In this document: piece by piece, positions 32,940 to 42,140 of the stretch
Layout of the letters: the number at the start of each line of letters is the position of its first letter
Position numbering within the stretch: position 1 is the first letter of the stretch
From: an uncultured Elusimicrobium sp.
GTDB taxonomy: Bacteria > Elusimicrobiota > Elusimicrobia > Elusimicrobiales > Elusimicrobiaceae
Assembly (NCBI GenBank): GCA_902797165.1
Contig: CADBRU010000018.1
Location: 1 to 64,000, forward strand
Reading direction: 5' to 3'
Length of the DNA: 64,000 nt
Notes under the pieces: generated by a model
What the model was told of the DNA's origin: nothing
The model's input: the letters and a program-made list of their open reading frames with translations, nothing else
Database searches by the model: none
Position numbers and translations under genes: made by a program

Positions 32940-35900
32940 TTAGGACGGGTCGACTCCATAGCCATATCTAGACATATTTAATCTACCTGTTCCGTCCTGA
33001 ATGTTATTGTTTTCCGGTTGATAATCAAGACCTAATTCGATTACTTTCTTCATGTAAGCCAATGCATTGGCAACATTCATTTCACCTTGCAAGGTCTCAC
33101 ATTGACCGGTTCCTTCGAATAAGATCTTCCGGTAAGTTTGGCGATAGATCTCTCGATAATTTTCTGCTATCTTACCCGATTCCCACAAAGGAGCGGAAGG
33201 ATCTTGCTCTTGCTTACAGACCGGTATCGGACTGACGCGAGGATCTCCGTCAAACAGAGCGGCTAACGGATAGATATCTCCGTTCGGCGTTTCCACACGG
33301 GCCGCCTCAATCATACCGCGCGCCTTGCTGTCAATACAATGGTATTGATCAAACAGATAACGAGTCCAACGATACGGCGCTTTTCTGAAACGATCATCTT
33401 CGACAACACCGCCATTATCATTGCGTTGGATTTGTCCGCTCGGATAATAGGCAGAATCTACACCGACGTAGATGGCTACCGCACCGAAGTAGTTATGCAT
33501 GTTGGAGTTTGCTTTTTTGGCGCGGCTTACATGGCCGATACCGCGAGCAAACGAACATACAGCGGCTTTGGACACTTTGGCATTTTGATTCATCTGCAAG
33601 GCCAAGTTCAACGCATCCACAAATTGCGCCGCAGGCACCGCTTCCGGTACGTTATCCAGTAAGACCTTATCCGCATTGGTCGGATCTGCATGGAAGGCAT
33701 CAATGACGCTCTTTACATAATCGTAAGCAGCCGTCGTGGTGCTGGTATCCGCTGCAGCAGCATTTAATTTCACCAAGTCATCTTGGGAATTAAATTTCTG
33801 ATAGAGCACATCCGTACCGGACGGTTCCGTCCACGCTCCCATCAAAGATGTCTTAAAGGTCATCTTATCTTTGGTAGCCGCAACGGTGGCCATAGATCTG
33901 GCTAACGTTAAGAACGTTTTGCCGTCTAAACTGCCGTCTCTACAACCTTCGCTTTGCGTCATATCTTCGAACTTGTACTCACCTTCCACACAGGGTACAG
34001 TGATCGTACAATTCGTACCGGCAATCGTCTGTCTCTTATCTGTAGAGCATTGCGGTTGCTTGCCCGGATCATAAGGCTCCACAGGAATCGGTTTCTTGGT
34101 AGAATACGTCGTTTCACTGTGCGATACCTTAGTTGGATCATTCTTATCCGTTGCTACCCATTCCACCCGTTTTGTGATCGGGTTATCTTTGGTTGCACCG
34201 TTAAATAAGGAGGCGAATTCCTCGGCTTGGGCTTGCCCTAACTTATAGTGGCATACTCTGCCGGGGCACGGACCCACCGGGAGCAAGGCAGGATAACTGT
34301 CCACTCCGAACGTAATCTCAGGTGTACCGCCTTCCTCTTTATAGATGTTGACAATAACTTCAATATCATCTGAAGGTTTATATTTACTGTCAAAAGCCAA
34401 GTCTGCCTCAATATCTAACGGGCGTACAATGGAATTTGCAGTAATATTAAACCCGGCCCAAGGACATGCCTTCTTGACGGCTTTACCGTCAGATACAGGT
34501 TCTTCCACGTATAGATTCATGAAGTCTGCAAACTGCATCGGCATGACATCCATGGGAGGCAAACCGTAACGGCCGTTTGCCATTTTGTTTTTCATGATAT
34601 AACCTTCTATCATGATCGGATGCAATTTGGCAAAAATTTCTTTACCTTTTCCGCCCGTTTCACGGTCTAACACGGTAGTGACATCCCGTTCATACAAGGC
34701 ATGATTAAAGGTATCTCCTTTTGCCACATAAATCACACAGCCTCCGTACACACCGGAACCAATCTCTGAGTAAGCATCCCCAAGGTCATTGGGCGATATG
34801 ATGGCTCTACCCGGCTCACCCGGAGTAAGATCTACTTGCGTACCATTCGGTCTATAGGCTCTGGTATAAACTCTCTTAGCGTATGCAGTTTGGACCACAT
34901 CACCTCTGTATTCGCCGTTTTGGTCCAATACCTCACGTTCCAGTTTATACTTATTGCCTTTTCTGCTGCGCATATCAGTATCACCGCCACCGGAAACGGC
35001 ACGGCCTTTGTTTTGATACACATACGGAGAACACAACGGTTTCTTGTTACCCAAACTATCTTCGATTTCCATGTTCTCCACGATCACAGCATGGTAAGCA
35101 TGTTTCCATTTGGCGGCTTTTCCTTCACCTACTACTTTGAAGGTTTTGTTGATGATTAACTTATCACAACCATATGCAGCCACCGCACGGGTAATTCCTT
35201 CGAATTTACCTTGATACCCGTCAATACAATTGCGGCGAACGCCCCAACGGCTTAAGGCACCATGGCCCGGTTCACCATCTACCCATTTATTCTTGTCATT
35301 GCCGTCGAAGCCACCGTTTTTACAGGTATTCTTAAATGCGTCTTCACTCTTACAGGCTAATTCGGTCGCGTGTGTGGAACAATACTCTTCCATAGTAATG
35401 AAGTTAGCATCTTCACCAAACACTTTACAACCGCCCGGGGTTCCGGGAGTAGCCGGTTGAGGACCGCCTTTACCCATAGACCAGTCATCCGTACCGGTAG
35501 CCCAACAACTCAGGTATCCGGATAACCAACCGAACAAATCACCGATAATCTTGGCAATACCATCGGCTAACGGTTTGCGGAACAAGAAATATTTCCATTT
35601 CCATTTTTCCATTTCTTGTTGCTTCATCATGTCAAACCACCACGGTTGCAACGGTTTGGCACTGAAGGTACGGTTCATCGGACCGGAGCCGCCACCTGCG
35701 GCAAAGACGCCATCGCCTAAACCGCCTAATTTGCGGTTTTCGATGGGGCTATACAGAGCGTCTTTAATAGCCAACGTAGCATCGGCTTTGCCCATGGCTT
35801 CACGAGAAGCACGTGCTTGGGCCGCACTACCTTGACCACCGAAATAAGAACGAGACGGATTAGCCGCGCCGCGTAACGGAGTCAAAGAAACCGGTTTCGT

Positions 35901-36539
35901 ACCGCTCTTAGGAGCAGGACCCGAATTTTCTCTGGCCGCCGCTTTCAAGTTCGCACCGCCGAAACGGCTGCCGATACCGCCACCACCGCGGGCATTAAGA
36001 GAAGCACCGCGCAATTCATTGATCTTGGTCGGGTTCGGAGTCCGTTGGAAAGCCGCACGGGTTGCTGCCGGGGCTTCTTTGCGATACGTCGGCGTCACCG
36101 GTTGGCGGGACGGCCGAGAAGGCGGGACATAATCGTCAATATCGTCGTGCATGGCCGCCTGACGAGTAGGTTCTTCTTCCCCTAAGCGTTTAATTAAACT
36201 CATGGGATCCAAACCCGTCACTTGGGCAATTTCACCATCTCCCATACCGGGGTCATACGCGAAACGTTCCGGGGTGAAGTCATCTTGTACTAAACCCGGA
36301 GTAACAGAGGTACCGTCATCTACTGTACCGCTGTATTGATACAAAAACGGCAACATCAGCAAGGCCGCCGCGCCGGCAACCAAGAACGGAGCATCACGGC
36401 GCGTACGCTCAAAGAGCGTCTTTTTCGGTTTGCCATTGGAGCCGATTTTGGACGCACGTTTAGAGAACGGATTAAAAGCAGGCTTGCTGTTTTTAATCTT
36501 ATCGCTGAACGTGAATGAATCTTTTTTGTTCTCAGACAT
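32940..36539 (-). CDS. Large single-pass membrane protein of unknown function, Cys-rich exported part (1199 aa)
   Basis: A basic cytoplasmic head (1-48) is followed by one helix (about 50-69, PFLVAGAAALLMLPFLYQYS) and a Gly/Ser/Arg/Pro-rich stretch (about 80-290). The stretch includes TRAAFQRTP (160-168) and KINELRGASLNARGGGGIG...RFGG (172-195). The large C-terminal part (about 300-1199) has about 25 Cys and many aromatic residues and should fold in the periplasm or outside. No domain is recognised. The TRAAFQRTP motif recurs in the 705-residue neighbour and the GGG/FG motif in three others. The ribosome binding site AAGGAG and its own promoter (36699-36727) lie upstream after a leader of about 150 nt. 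Confidence 0.8.
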   Translation of the reverse strand: MSENKKDSFTFSDKIKNSKPAFNPFSKRASKIGSNGKPKKTLFERTRRDAPFLVAGAAALLMLPFLYQYSGTVDDGTSVTPGLVQDDFTPERFAYDPGMGDGEIAQVTGLDPMSLIKRLGEEEPTRQAAMHDDIDDYVPPSRPSRQPVTPTYRKEAPAATRAAFQRTPNPTKINELRGASLNARGGGGIGSRFGGANLKAAARENSGPAPKSGTKPVSLTPLRGAANPSRSYFGGQGSAAQARASREAMGKADATLAIKDALYSPIENRKLGGLGDGVFAAGGGSGPMNRTFSAKPLQPWWFDMMKQQEMEKWKWKYFLFRKPLADGIAKIIGDLFGWLSGYLSCWATGTDDWSMGKGGPQPATPGTPGGCKVFGEDANFITMEEYCSTHATELACKSEDAFKNTCKNGGFDGNDKNKWVDGEPGHGALSRWGVRRNCIDGYQGKFEGITRAVAAYGCDKLIINKTFKVVGEGKAAKWKHAYHAVIVENMEIEDSLGNKKPLCSPYVYQNKGRAVSGGGDTDMRSRKGNKYKLEREVLDQNGEYRGDVVQTAYAKRVYTRAYRPNGTQVDLTPGEPGRAIISPNDLGDAYSEIGSGVYGGCVIYVAKGDTFNHALYERDVTTVLDRETGGKGKEIFAKLHPIMIEGYIMKNKMANGRYGLPPMDVMPMQFADFMNLYVEEPVSDGKAVKKACPWAGFNITANSIVRPLDIEADLAFDSKYKPSDDIEVIVNIYKEEGGTPEITFGVDSYPALLPVGPCPGRVCHYKLGQAQAEEFASLFNGATKDNPITKRVEWVATDKNDPTKVSHSETTYSTKKPIPVEPYDPGKQPQCSTDKRQTIAGTNCTITVPCVEGEYKFEDMTQSEGCRDGSLDGKTFLTLARSMATVAATKDKMTFKTSLMGAWTEPSGTDVLYQKFNSQDDLVKLNAAAADTSTTTAAYDYVKSVIDAFHADPTNADKVLLDNVPEAVPAAQFVDALNLALQMNQNAKVSKAAVCSFARGIGHVSRAKKANSNMHNYFGAVAIYVGVDSAYYPSGQIQRNDNGGVVEDDRFRKAPYRWTRYLFDQYHCIDSKARGMIEAARVETPNGDIYPLAALFDGDPRVSPIPVCKQEQDPSAPLWESGKIAENYREIYRQTYRKILFEGTGQCETLQGEMNVANALAYMKKVIELGLDYQPENNNIQDGTGRLNMSRYGYGVDPS

Positions 36540-36698
36540 AAGATTTCTCCTTATCGGTTTCCGCCTTATACAACCAGGCGGATTTTACCACTGGGTCTTA
36601 CCGGCCGCTCGGACACGGCAAGGCCGAAACAACTGCTACTACACTTCACGTCTGTTACAACTACAACAAATCTAAGGGCGCAATACCCCCATACTAAT
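36540..36698 (-). other. Structured 5' leader of the 1199-residue protein gene
   Basis: About 150 nt separate the promoter from the ATG. Near the ribosome binding site CCGCCT and AGGCGG (36561-36581) form a 6-bp hairpin directly before AAACCGATAAGGAG. A GC-rich stretch at about 36600-36630 can also fold. It may control translation; no known riboswitch is recognised. Confidence 0.4.
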
Positions 36699-36727
36699 AT
36701 TAAAAGAATATTTCCCCATTCTGTCAA
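36699..36727 (-). promoter_or_regulatory. Near-consensus sigma-70 promoter of the 1199-residue protein gene
   Basis: On the minus strand TTGACA (36722-36727), a 17-nt spacer and TTTAAT (36699-36704). It lies only a few bases beyond the stop of the preceding gene, with no terminator between, so the gene can be expressed both alone and by read-through. Confidence 0.75.
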
Positions 36728-36731
36728 GACC

Positions 36732-38849
36732 CTATTTGTGTTTTTCCACCAATTGGATCAAGACGTCTTTTCCATCCACGTCAGAACTGGAGACTCTCCC
36801 GGACATGGTGGAGAAGAACGGATTCCACTCCGAGAAGTCCTTACCGGCATCTTCCACATCATTTTCGCCAATAACCATATTGAAACTGGTAATGACCCCT
36901 TCTCTTTTCACGGTATCTACTAAACCTACCCCGGCATAATGTTTGGTAGAGGAAACCTCTCCGCACGTACCGAACATACTCTGGTAGGCAGATTTCAGTT
37001 TGTTTCTCCCGTTTGGATCTTCCCCACCTTTGCCGTAAATCTCAAAAAACTTGTCATTGTAATTAAACAACGCTTCACCGAAATCTTTCTTTTTATTCCC
37101 GAACGAATTGTTTGCGGCTGTTTGCTGCGGAATAGCAACCTCCGCCAATTCCTTTTGCTTACCCCCCAGTATCCCTTCTTTTTCGGTTATTTCTGCCTGT
37201 AACTGCGCAATTAATGCCGTATCCGGTTCGGGCGCACTTTGGGCAGCGGCCAAAGCAGGTCTTAAATTATCGTCCAAGTCTCTATTTAAGGCCTCGATTT
37301 CATCCTGCAAACTTGCCACATAATCATCTGCGTCTTTTTTATTCTGTTCGGCCGTTTTTAACAGATCCAGTTGGGTATCATGTTTTGCAAGCAATTCTTC
37401 CAAAGCGCCGCATTTTTCGGTAAGGTCACTAGCATAATTCTGCAACTTATCTGCCGCGCAAAGACCCCGCTGCGGAGATTCGATTTTGCACAATTTGTTC
37501 ATGGTCTTATAAATCTCGTCTATGGTCTTACAATGACCGACCAATGTTTTGGAAACGGCGGTATCGTTTTGGGCGTCTCCCAAATTGGCAATCCACTTTT
37601 GAATATCATTCAAATCTTTGGGACAACTCAAGGGAATATCTTTGCGCATTGCTTTGATTTTCGGAGTGGCCATATTATCCAACACATCGCGAATATCTTC
37701 ACTGGCGATTTTAACTTGTTCGCGGCATTCCTCATCAGAAAGTAACTGTTTATCTTCCATTTCAAAGGCAACAGCAATCTCCTGCGGGCGGAAAATAGAA
37801 CCCGACGTTTTGCCGTCAGCCGTATATATTTTGCCGGGAATGCTCATGGCCATATATCCGCCGGTGGCTAATTGTTTTTTAAGCATTAACGGCTTTACTT
37901 CTTCGCCCAGAGAACTGTACAACCACACATAAGCCAAATCCCGCTCCGATTTATTTCCGGCGCTTAATCCGACGGACATTTTAGTCAGTCCGGTAGATTG
38001 TTCCTTGCCTTTGTCCGGTGATTTTTGCAAAGAAATTTCGCGCATGCCGGCGGCTTTGCCGACCGGGACTGCAAACAAATTCACCGGGGCCGCGCCCACG
38101 ATATCGGACTGTGCCAACATTTTGGCGGTATCTGCGGAATTGCCGACTCCGTTTTCCCGTTCGATTTCCGTGCGGGTTTGTAAGTCAGCGTCCGCACCGA
38201 AAAAGACTTCTTGTAAATTCTTTTGGGCTTGGGCTTCTTGAGCCTCTGCGCTCCAGCCTCTAGGGGTGCGTTGCAAAGCCGCGCGGGTGGCTTCTTCTTC
38301 CTCGTTAGGACGATAGGCCACCGCCCCCACCATAGCATCTGCCGCTTGCCCGTGCGCGCGTTTATAAGCGTTTACCGCACGCAAATTAAACAAATCCGAA
38401 TTGCTGCTTTCCGCACTGCTGCCGGCAGAGGTTGCGCCGGCTTGCGTGGCTACTTGTTGCTTTTCAAGTGAGGATCGGCCGGTTTGAATATCTTCAAAAC
38501 CGCCGTTACCGCCCTTGGCATAGAACAAAGAATTGTCCCTATTCTGCCACCCCATGCGCAGAGCACTGCCTACACTTTGGTTTTGCACGTCTTCGGCAGA
38601 CAAGCCAAACCGCGCCAATAAACCGCTTAACCCGGGAATACGCGCGGCCGGCACAAACAGTACAGTACCAAACAGGAAGACAACAAGCAGCAGTAGCAAC
38701 CATTTCTTTTTACCGCGGTGTTGCTCGGTATTTTTGGAAACTGTTTCCGCCTTGGCCGCCGCAGATTTGGACGCAGACGAAGCCGCAACAGAAACGGAGG
38801 GTTTCTTTTGTTGTGGTGACTTATTGATTTTGTTATCTTCCTGTTTCAT
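36732..38849 (-). CDS. Single-pass membrane protein with long coiled coil, unknown function (705 aa)
   Basis: The layout is a Lys/Ser/Ala-rich cytoplasmic head (1-48), one helix (WLLLLLVVFLFGTVLFVPAA, about 50-69), then a low-complexity zone with ATRAALQRTPRGW (187-199). A predicted beta-rich part follows (about 260-370: KSERDLAYVWLYSSLGEEV), then a long coiled coil (about 480-570: LQDEIEALNRDLDD, IAQLQAEITEKEGIL). The C-terminus ends ISTMSGRVSS-like residues and DVLIQLVEKHK. No family is recognised. The start at 38849 has CAGGGAG upstream; a longer frame from 38876 is rejected. It is the fifth gene of the cluster transcribed from 43.9 kb. Confidence 0.78.
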   Translation of the reverse strand: MKQEDNKINKSPQQKKPSVSVAASSASKSAAAKAETVSKNTEQHRGKKKWLLLLLVVFLFGTVLFVPAARIPGLSGLLARFGLSAEDVQNQSVGSALRMGWQNRDNSLFYAKGGNGGFEDIQTGRSSLEKQQVATQAGATSAGSSAESSNSDLFNLRAVNAYKRAHGQAADAMVGAVAYRPNEEEEATRAALQRTPRGWSAEAQEAQAQKNLQEVFFGADADLQTRTEIERENGVGNSADTAKMLAQSDIVGAAPVNLFAVPVGKAAGMREISLQKSPDKGKEQSTGLTKMSVGLSAGNKSERDLAYVWLYSSLGEEVKPLMLKKQLATGGYMAMSIPGKIYTADGKTSGSIFRPQEIAVAFEMEDKQLLSDEECREQVKIASEDIRDVLDNMATPKIKAMRKDIPLSCPKDLNDIQKWIANLGDAQNDTAVSKTLVGHCKTIDEIYKTMNKLCKIESPQRGLCAADKLQNYASDLTEKCGALEELLAKHDTQLDLLKTAEQNKKDADDYVASLQDEIEALNRDLDDNLRPALAAAQSAPEPDTALIAQLQAEITEKEGILGGKQKELAEVAIPQQTAANNSFGNKKKDFGEALFNYNDKFFEIYGKGGEDPNGRNKLKSAYQSMFGTCGEVSSTKHYAGVGLVDTVKREGVITSFNMVIGENDVEDAGKDFSEWNPFFSTMSGRVSSSDVDGKDVLIQLVEKHK

Positions 38850-38884
38850 AAAAACTCCCTGACAGTTAAATGTCAAACCGTCTC

Positions 38885-39145
38885 TTACTGGTTATAATCT
38901 ACCACTCGGCTTTGCTGGTTGTACTCTTGAGTACGTCGTTGCTGTGCCAAGCGTTTTTTATAATCGTCTAATCGTTGCTTGCGCTCTTGTGTGGCCAGTT
39001 GGCGGGCTTGCAAGTAAATCAGTTCCCGCTCCCCTTGCCGCATTTGGGCATTCGTATGGAAAACGACCACTAACCACACGACTACCAAGCATACAAATAG
39101 GGTAACACCCAATACTTTGCGTAATGTTTTATCAATATTTGCCAT
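38885..39145 (-). CDS. Small single-pass membrane protein with basic coiled coil (86 aa)
   Basis: One helix (VTLFVCLVVVWLVVVFH, about 14-30) is followed by a Gln/Arg/Lys-rich amphipathic tail (about 33-86: QARQLATQERKQRLDDYKKR) that should form a coiled coil. The topology resembles FtsL/FtsB-like linkers, but no specific family match can be claimed. It lies between two larger membrane proteins of the same cluster with gaps of 9 and 35 bp, so it is probably a structural partner of them. Confidence 0.7.
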   Translation of the reverse strand: MANIDKTLRKVLGVTLFVCLVVVWLVVVFHTNAQMRQGERELIYLQARQLATQERKQRLDDYKKRLAQQRRTQEYNQQSRVVDYNQ

Positions 39146-39154
39146 ACCAGTACC

Positions 39155-40669
39155 CTATTCCTCGGACTCCGGTTTTTCAAAACTACCGTCCTTAATAGAG
39201 GTTACTACTTCCTTACCAAAGCCGAATATGCCGCCTAATTGACCGCCCATACCCAAAATGTGCGACATAGATCCGGGCTCAAGACCAAACCAACCGCCGA
39301 TTTTGTCAGCAAGGCCTGTCATAAACGTAGCAACCTTATCCACAAAAGCCAAACCGATAATGCCCGCCATTACTAATGCAAGCGCACCAAAGGTCCATGC
39401 CGGGCTGGCCTCTTGTTGACCGTATGCGACCCCATAAGCAATAGCAAAGCCAAGCAAAGTGGCGCAGAAAGCCCACATGGTCCCTGCCAAAATCCACGCA
39501 CCCGCCATTCCATAGCCAGTGGATACCAATGCGGCAATTGTGAAAAATGCTCCAAGAACCATAGGTAATAATGCAGCAAACATATTTAACAAATGAGTAC
39601 GAGCCACTAAACGTTTGGTTCCTTCATCTTCAATATTTGCAGTGTTTTCTTGTACTGCTTCTTCCACGCTATCAGCCGTATATTCCCCTTCGTCAAAATC
39701 ACCCAAACTGCTTTTGCTTTCAAAAGCACCCGGATCATCGTAGGTAATGGTAGTACCGCGGGCACCCATAAAGGCGGTGGTAACGGCTTCGTTATCTGAT
39801 TTGAAACGTTTTTTGGCCATTGCGGCAGAAGTTTTGGAAATAAATTTCAAATCATCCGCTTCTTTGGACATTTGGACATTTCCGCTACGGTGCGCTTTGA
39901 AATCATCGCGAGAAGGCTTATAGGACGGATCCCGGAAATTGTTGTTTGATTTCACAAAAGCCGCACTGCCGGTAGGCATAGAGCCGCTGAGCGCATTTAC
40001 ATCCGGCATATTGACAGGAGACACCGGGTTCGTTCCCACGGCCCCGTTAGCGACACGGCCCCCCGTAGAAGAAGAAGCGCTGCCACGAGAACCGAAAGAG
40101 GCAGAACTACCGCCGCCGGAGGCACGCGCCATGGTGGCAGAGGTTAACTTATTTACCTTATTACCGCCTTCCTCTTTTTCCCCTTCCGTACCGGCATTTT
40201 GTCCTTGTCCGTTGGCTTTGGTTTTAATAGCACCGCGCACATTGGCAGACGGATCATTTACCTCTCCGCCGCTTACGCCGCCCCCCAAATCAGTGGCTTC
40301 ATTGCCGCCCATGCCCAGGCCTACTTCTCCGCGGCCTAAGGTGCGGCCGCTGAATTTCATGGCTTCCACATTGGCCACTGCGGCATCCCCGCCGTCAAAT
40401 TGGCTGAGGAAGTCTTGTTCATCTTGGGCAGAGGCCAAGGCCAACTTGCCGGAAAAACTTTGTTCAATACCCGCATATTCGGCAGGTAAAGCGCCGTTTT
40501 GGTTAATAATATCGGCTATGCGGCGTACTTCGTGTTGATCCGGCACTTCCGGAGTTTGGAAGTAACTTGAGACAGTCAATGCCAAACTGGTCAACATGAC
40601 GCCCATCACAGCCACACGCATACCTGATACAGCCCCGGTACGGTTTTTCAAGATTTCTAAGATTTTCAT
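39155..40669 (-). CDS. Multi-pass membrane protein with Gly-rich exported region, unknown function (504 aa)
   Basis: An N-terminal helix (about 17-36) is followed by a Gly/Ala/Asn-rich exported stretch with KVNKLTSATMARASGGGSS then SFGSRG (171-196), a motif shared with three neighbours. An acidic middle part follows. Unlike its neighbours it ends with about three more helices (about 360-445, LLPMVLGAFFTIAALVSTGY and WTFGALALVMAGIIGLAFV) and a Gly-rich tail, so it could be the membrane core of the cluster's complex, a role that multi-pass proteins play in other secretion machines. The ATG at 40669 has GGGAGG upstream. No family is recognised. Confidence 0.75.
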   Translation of the reverse strand: MKILEILKNRTGAVSGMRVAVMGVMLTSLALTVSSYFQTPEVPDQHEVRRIADIINQNGALPAEYAGIEQSFSGKLALASAQDEQDFLSQFDGGDAAVANVEAMKFSGRTLGRGEVGLGMGGNEATDLGGGVSGGEVNDPSANVRGAIKTKANGQGQNAGTEGEKEEGGNKVNKLTSATMARASGGGSSASFGSRGSASSSTGGRVANGAVGTNPVSPVNMPDVNALSGSMPTGSAAFVKSNNNFRDPSYKPSRDDFKAHRSGNVQMSKEADDLKFISKTSAAMAKKRFKSDNEAVTTAFMGARGTTITYDDPGAFESKSSLGDFDEGEYTADSVEEAVQENTANIEDEGTKRLVARTHLLNMFAALLPMVLGAFFTIAALVSTGYGMAGAWILAGTMWAFCATLLGFAIAYGVAYGQQEASPAWTFGALALVMAGIIGLAFVDKVATFMTGLADKIGGWFGLEPGSMSHILGMGGQLGGIFGFGKEVVTSIKDGSFEKPESEE

Positions 40670-40693
40670 AATGCCTCCCATATATCCAAAATT

Positions 40694-42115
40694 TTAGTCC
40701 TTCTTTTCCGCACGTTCCGGCCAATAGAAGTTGGCTTTCTTATCAAATGCATTCATCGGCTTTTCTTTACTTTTTCCCCAATATTTGAACAAATCTTTTC
40801 TTTCCATACTGCTGCGGATATCTCCGACAACATCCAAGAACTCATTCATATTATCCTCTAACATCGGATGATCTTTGAACTGTTTCTTGAAACCATTGAC
40901 TTTTTTGTCCATTTCTTCGACTTGTTCTTTTAAGCGTTTCCGCGCTTTTATGACTTTAATAGCATGCACAATCGGAATCCACCCCCAGCCATTATGAAGT
41001 TTTTCATATGACTCTTGCAATTTTTTGGCTTCTTCTTCCAAGGCGTCTCTCAATTTAGATTTTTCTTCCGCAAATTGCGTCAACAGTGCATTTTCACCAA
41101 TTTTCCCCGGAACGGAAGCAACCTGTTCAAAATCAGAAGAACTGGCTCCGCCTGTAGTAACTTGCCCACCGACAATCATGATTCCGTTATTGCCTCTTCC
41201 GGCTAAAGCAAACTGCGTTACCGCGTTGGCAGAGCGGTTACCGTCTTTGGCTAATTCAGCCGAGAATTTGAGGTATTGTTCTACTTCATCCTCTCCTTTT
41301 ACACGATACTCTTTACCCGCTTCAATAACGGCATCGCGGCCGCCGTCATATTGGGCCGTACGCGGGGTGGTACTTTGAATAGAAGGGCTGTCGGCTCCTT
41401 GCGGGGTTTGTACTTCGTTAGAGCGATTGACTCCGGTCGGGCGTAAACCTTCCGCACCGAATGAACCGCCACCGGCACCGGCCATACCGCCATTACGGTC
41501 AAGTTGACCGATTTTGACCGGCTTACCGTCCGGCCCGATTAAACCTTCCGGACTTACCCCTTCGGGCAATTTCCCGGCCGAGGCTGCCGCACCGGCTTCT
41601 TGCTGCTTACTGGCAATCATGGCTTGCATATCGGCCATTTGTTGTTGCAAGGCGCTCAAATCTCCTTTGCCCGGGTTGCCGCTATCTACAAAACCTTTAT
41701 TTCCCATGTTCAAGCCTGTATTTTGCGCACCGTCCATTTTATAGGCTTGCATAATTTCATCTGCATCATCATTGGAAGGGTTAACCGGTTCGGGTTGCTT
41801 CATAGAGTCTTCTTCCATCAGTTGTAAAGAGCGTGATTGTTTGACCCGAATGGCAGAGCGAATTTCACCGCCGTCGGCATCTTGTGCATCAACATAGCCC
41901 ACGCCGTGGTACATACCGCTGGTATTGCCGGTTACATAGACGTAATTGTCATCGTTGGATGAAAATGCCGTGTCCGGATTGACATCCGAAGAGCCGGTCA
42001 TCATCATACCTACTCCGATGACCCCCACGGTGGTGGCGGCTAAAATGCCGGCGGTCTGCGCGGCGGAAAGCCCCCATTTGCCCGTGTTGTTTAAAATCAT
42101 TTTAATTAAGTTCAT
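40694..42115 (-). CDS. Single-pass membrane protein of the Gly-motif cluster, unknown function (473 aa)
   Basis: A helix at about 19-40 (AQTAGILAATTVGVIGVGMM) is followed by an acidic stretch and then KIGQLDRNGGMAGAGGGSFG (201-220), the cluster's shared Gly motif. Further on lie a compact part with VTQFALAGRGNNGIMIVGGQ (about 303-322) and a long charged probable coiled coil (about 345-425: EEEAKKLQESYEKL, KRLKEQVEEMDKKV). No domain is recognised. It begins 25 bp after the stop of the 561-residue gene and is separated by 24 bp from the 504-residue gene, consistent with one transcript. Confidence 0.75.
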   Translation of the reverse strand: MNLIKMILNNTGKWGLSAAQTAGILAATTVGVIGVGMMMTGSSDVNPDTAFSSNDDNYVYVTGNTSGMYHGVGYVDAQDADGGEIRSAIRVKQSRSLQLMEEDSMKQPEPVNPSNDDADEIMQAYKMDGAQNTGLNMGNKGFVDSGNPGKGDLSALQQQMADMQAMIASKQQEAGAAASAGKLPEGVSPEGLIGPDGKPVKIGQLDRNGGMAGAGGGSFGAEGLRPTGVNRSNEVQTPQGADSPSIQSTTPRTAQYDGGRDAVIEAGKEYRVKGEDEVEQYLKFSAELAKDGNRSANAVTQFALAGRGNNGIMIVGGQVTTGGASSSDFEQVASVPGKIGENALLTQFAEEKSKLRDALEEEAKKLQESYEKLHNGWGWIPIVHAIKVIKARKRLKEQVEEMDKKVNGFKKQFKDHPMLEDNMNEFLDVVGDIRSSMERKDLFKYWGKSKEKPMNAFDKKANFYWPERAEKKD

Positions 42116-42140
42116 AATTGCCTCCTAAAATCGAATGATT

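Noticed and set aside
32940-36539. Phage tail or Rhs-type toxin protein
   Set aside because: There is an N-terminal cytoplasmic head and membrane helix, no YD repeats, and no phage or toxin-immunity neighbours.
39939-40538. A 199-codon open frame opposite the 504-residue membrane protein
   Set aside because: It is Pro/Ser/Ala-rich because it mirrors Gly-rich coding sequence; the sense frame has a ribosome binding site and a membrane helix, the antisense frame has neither.
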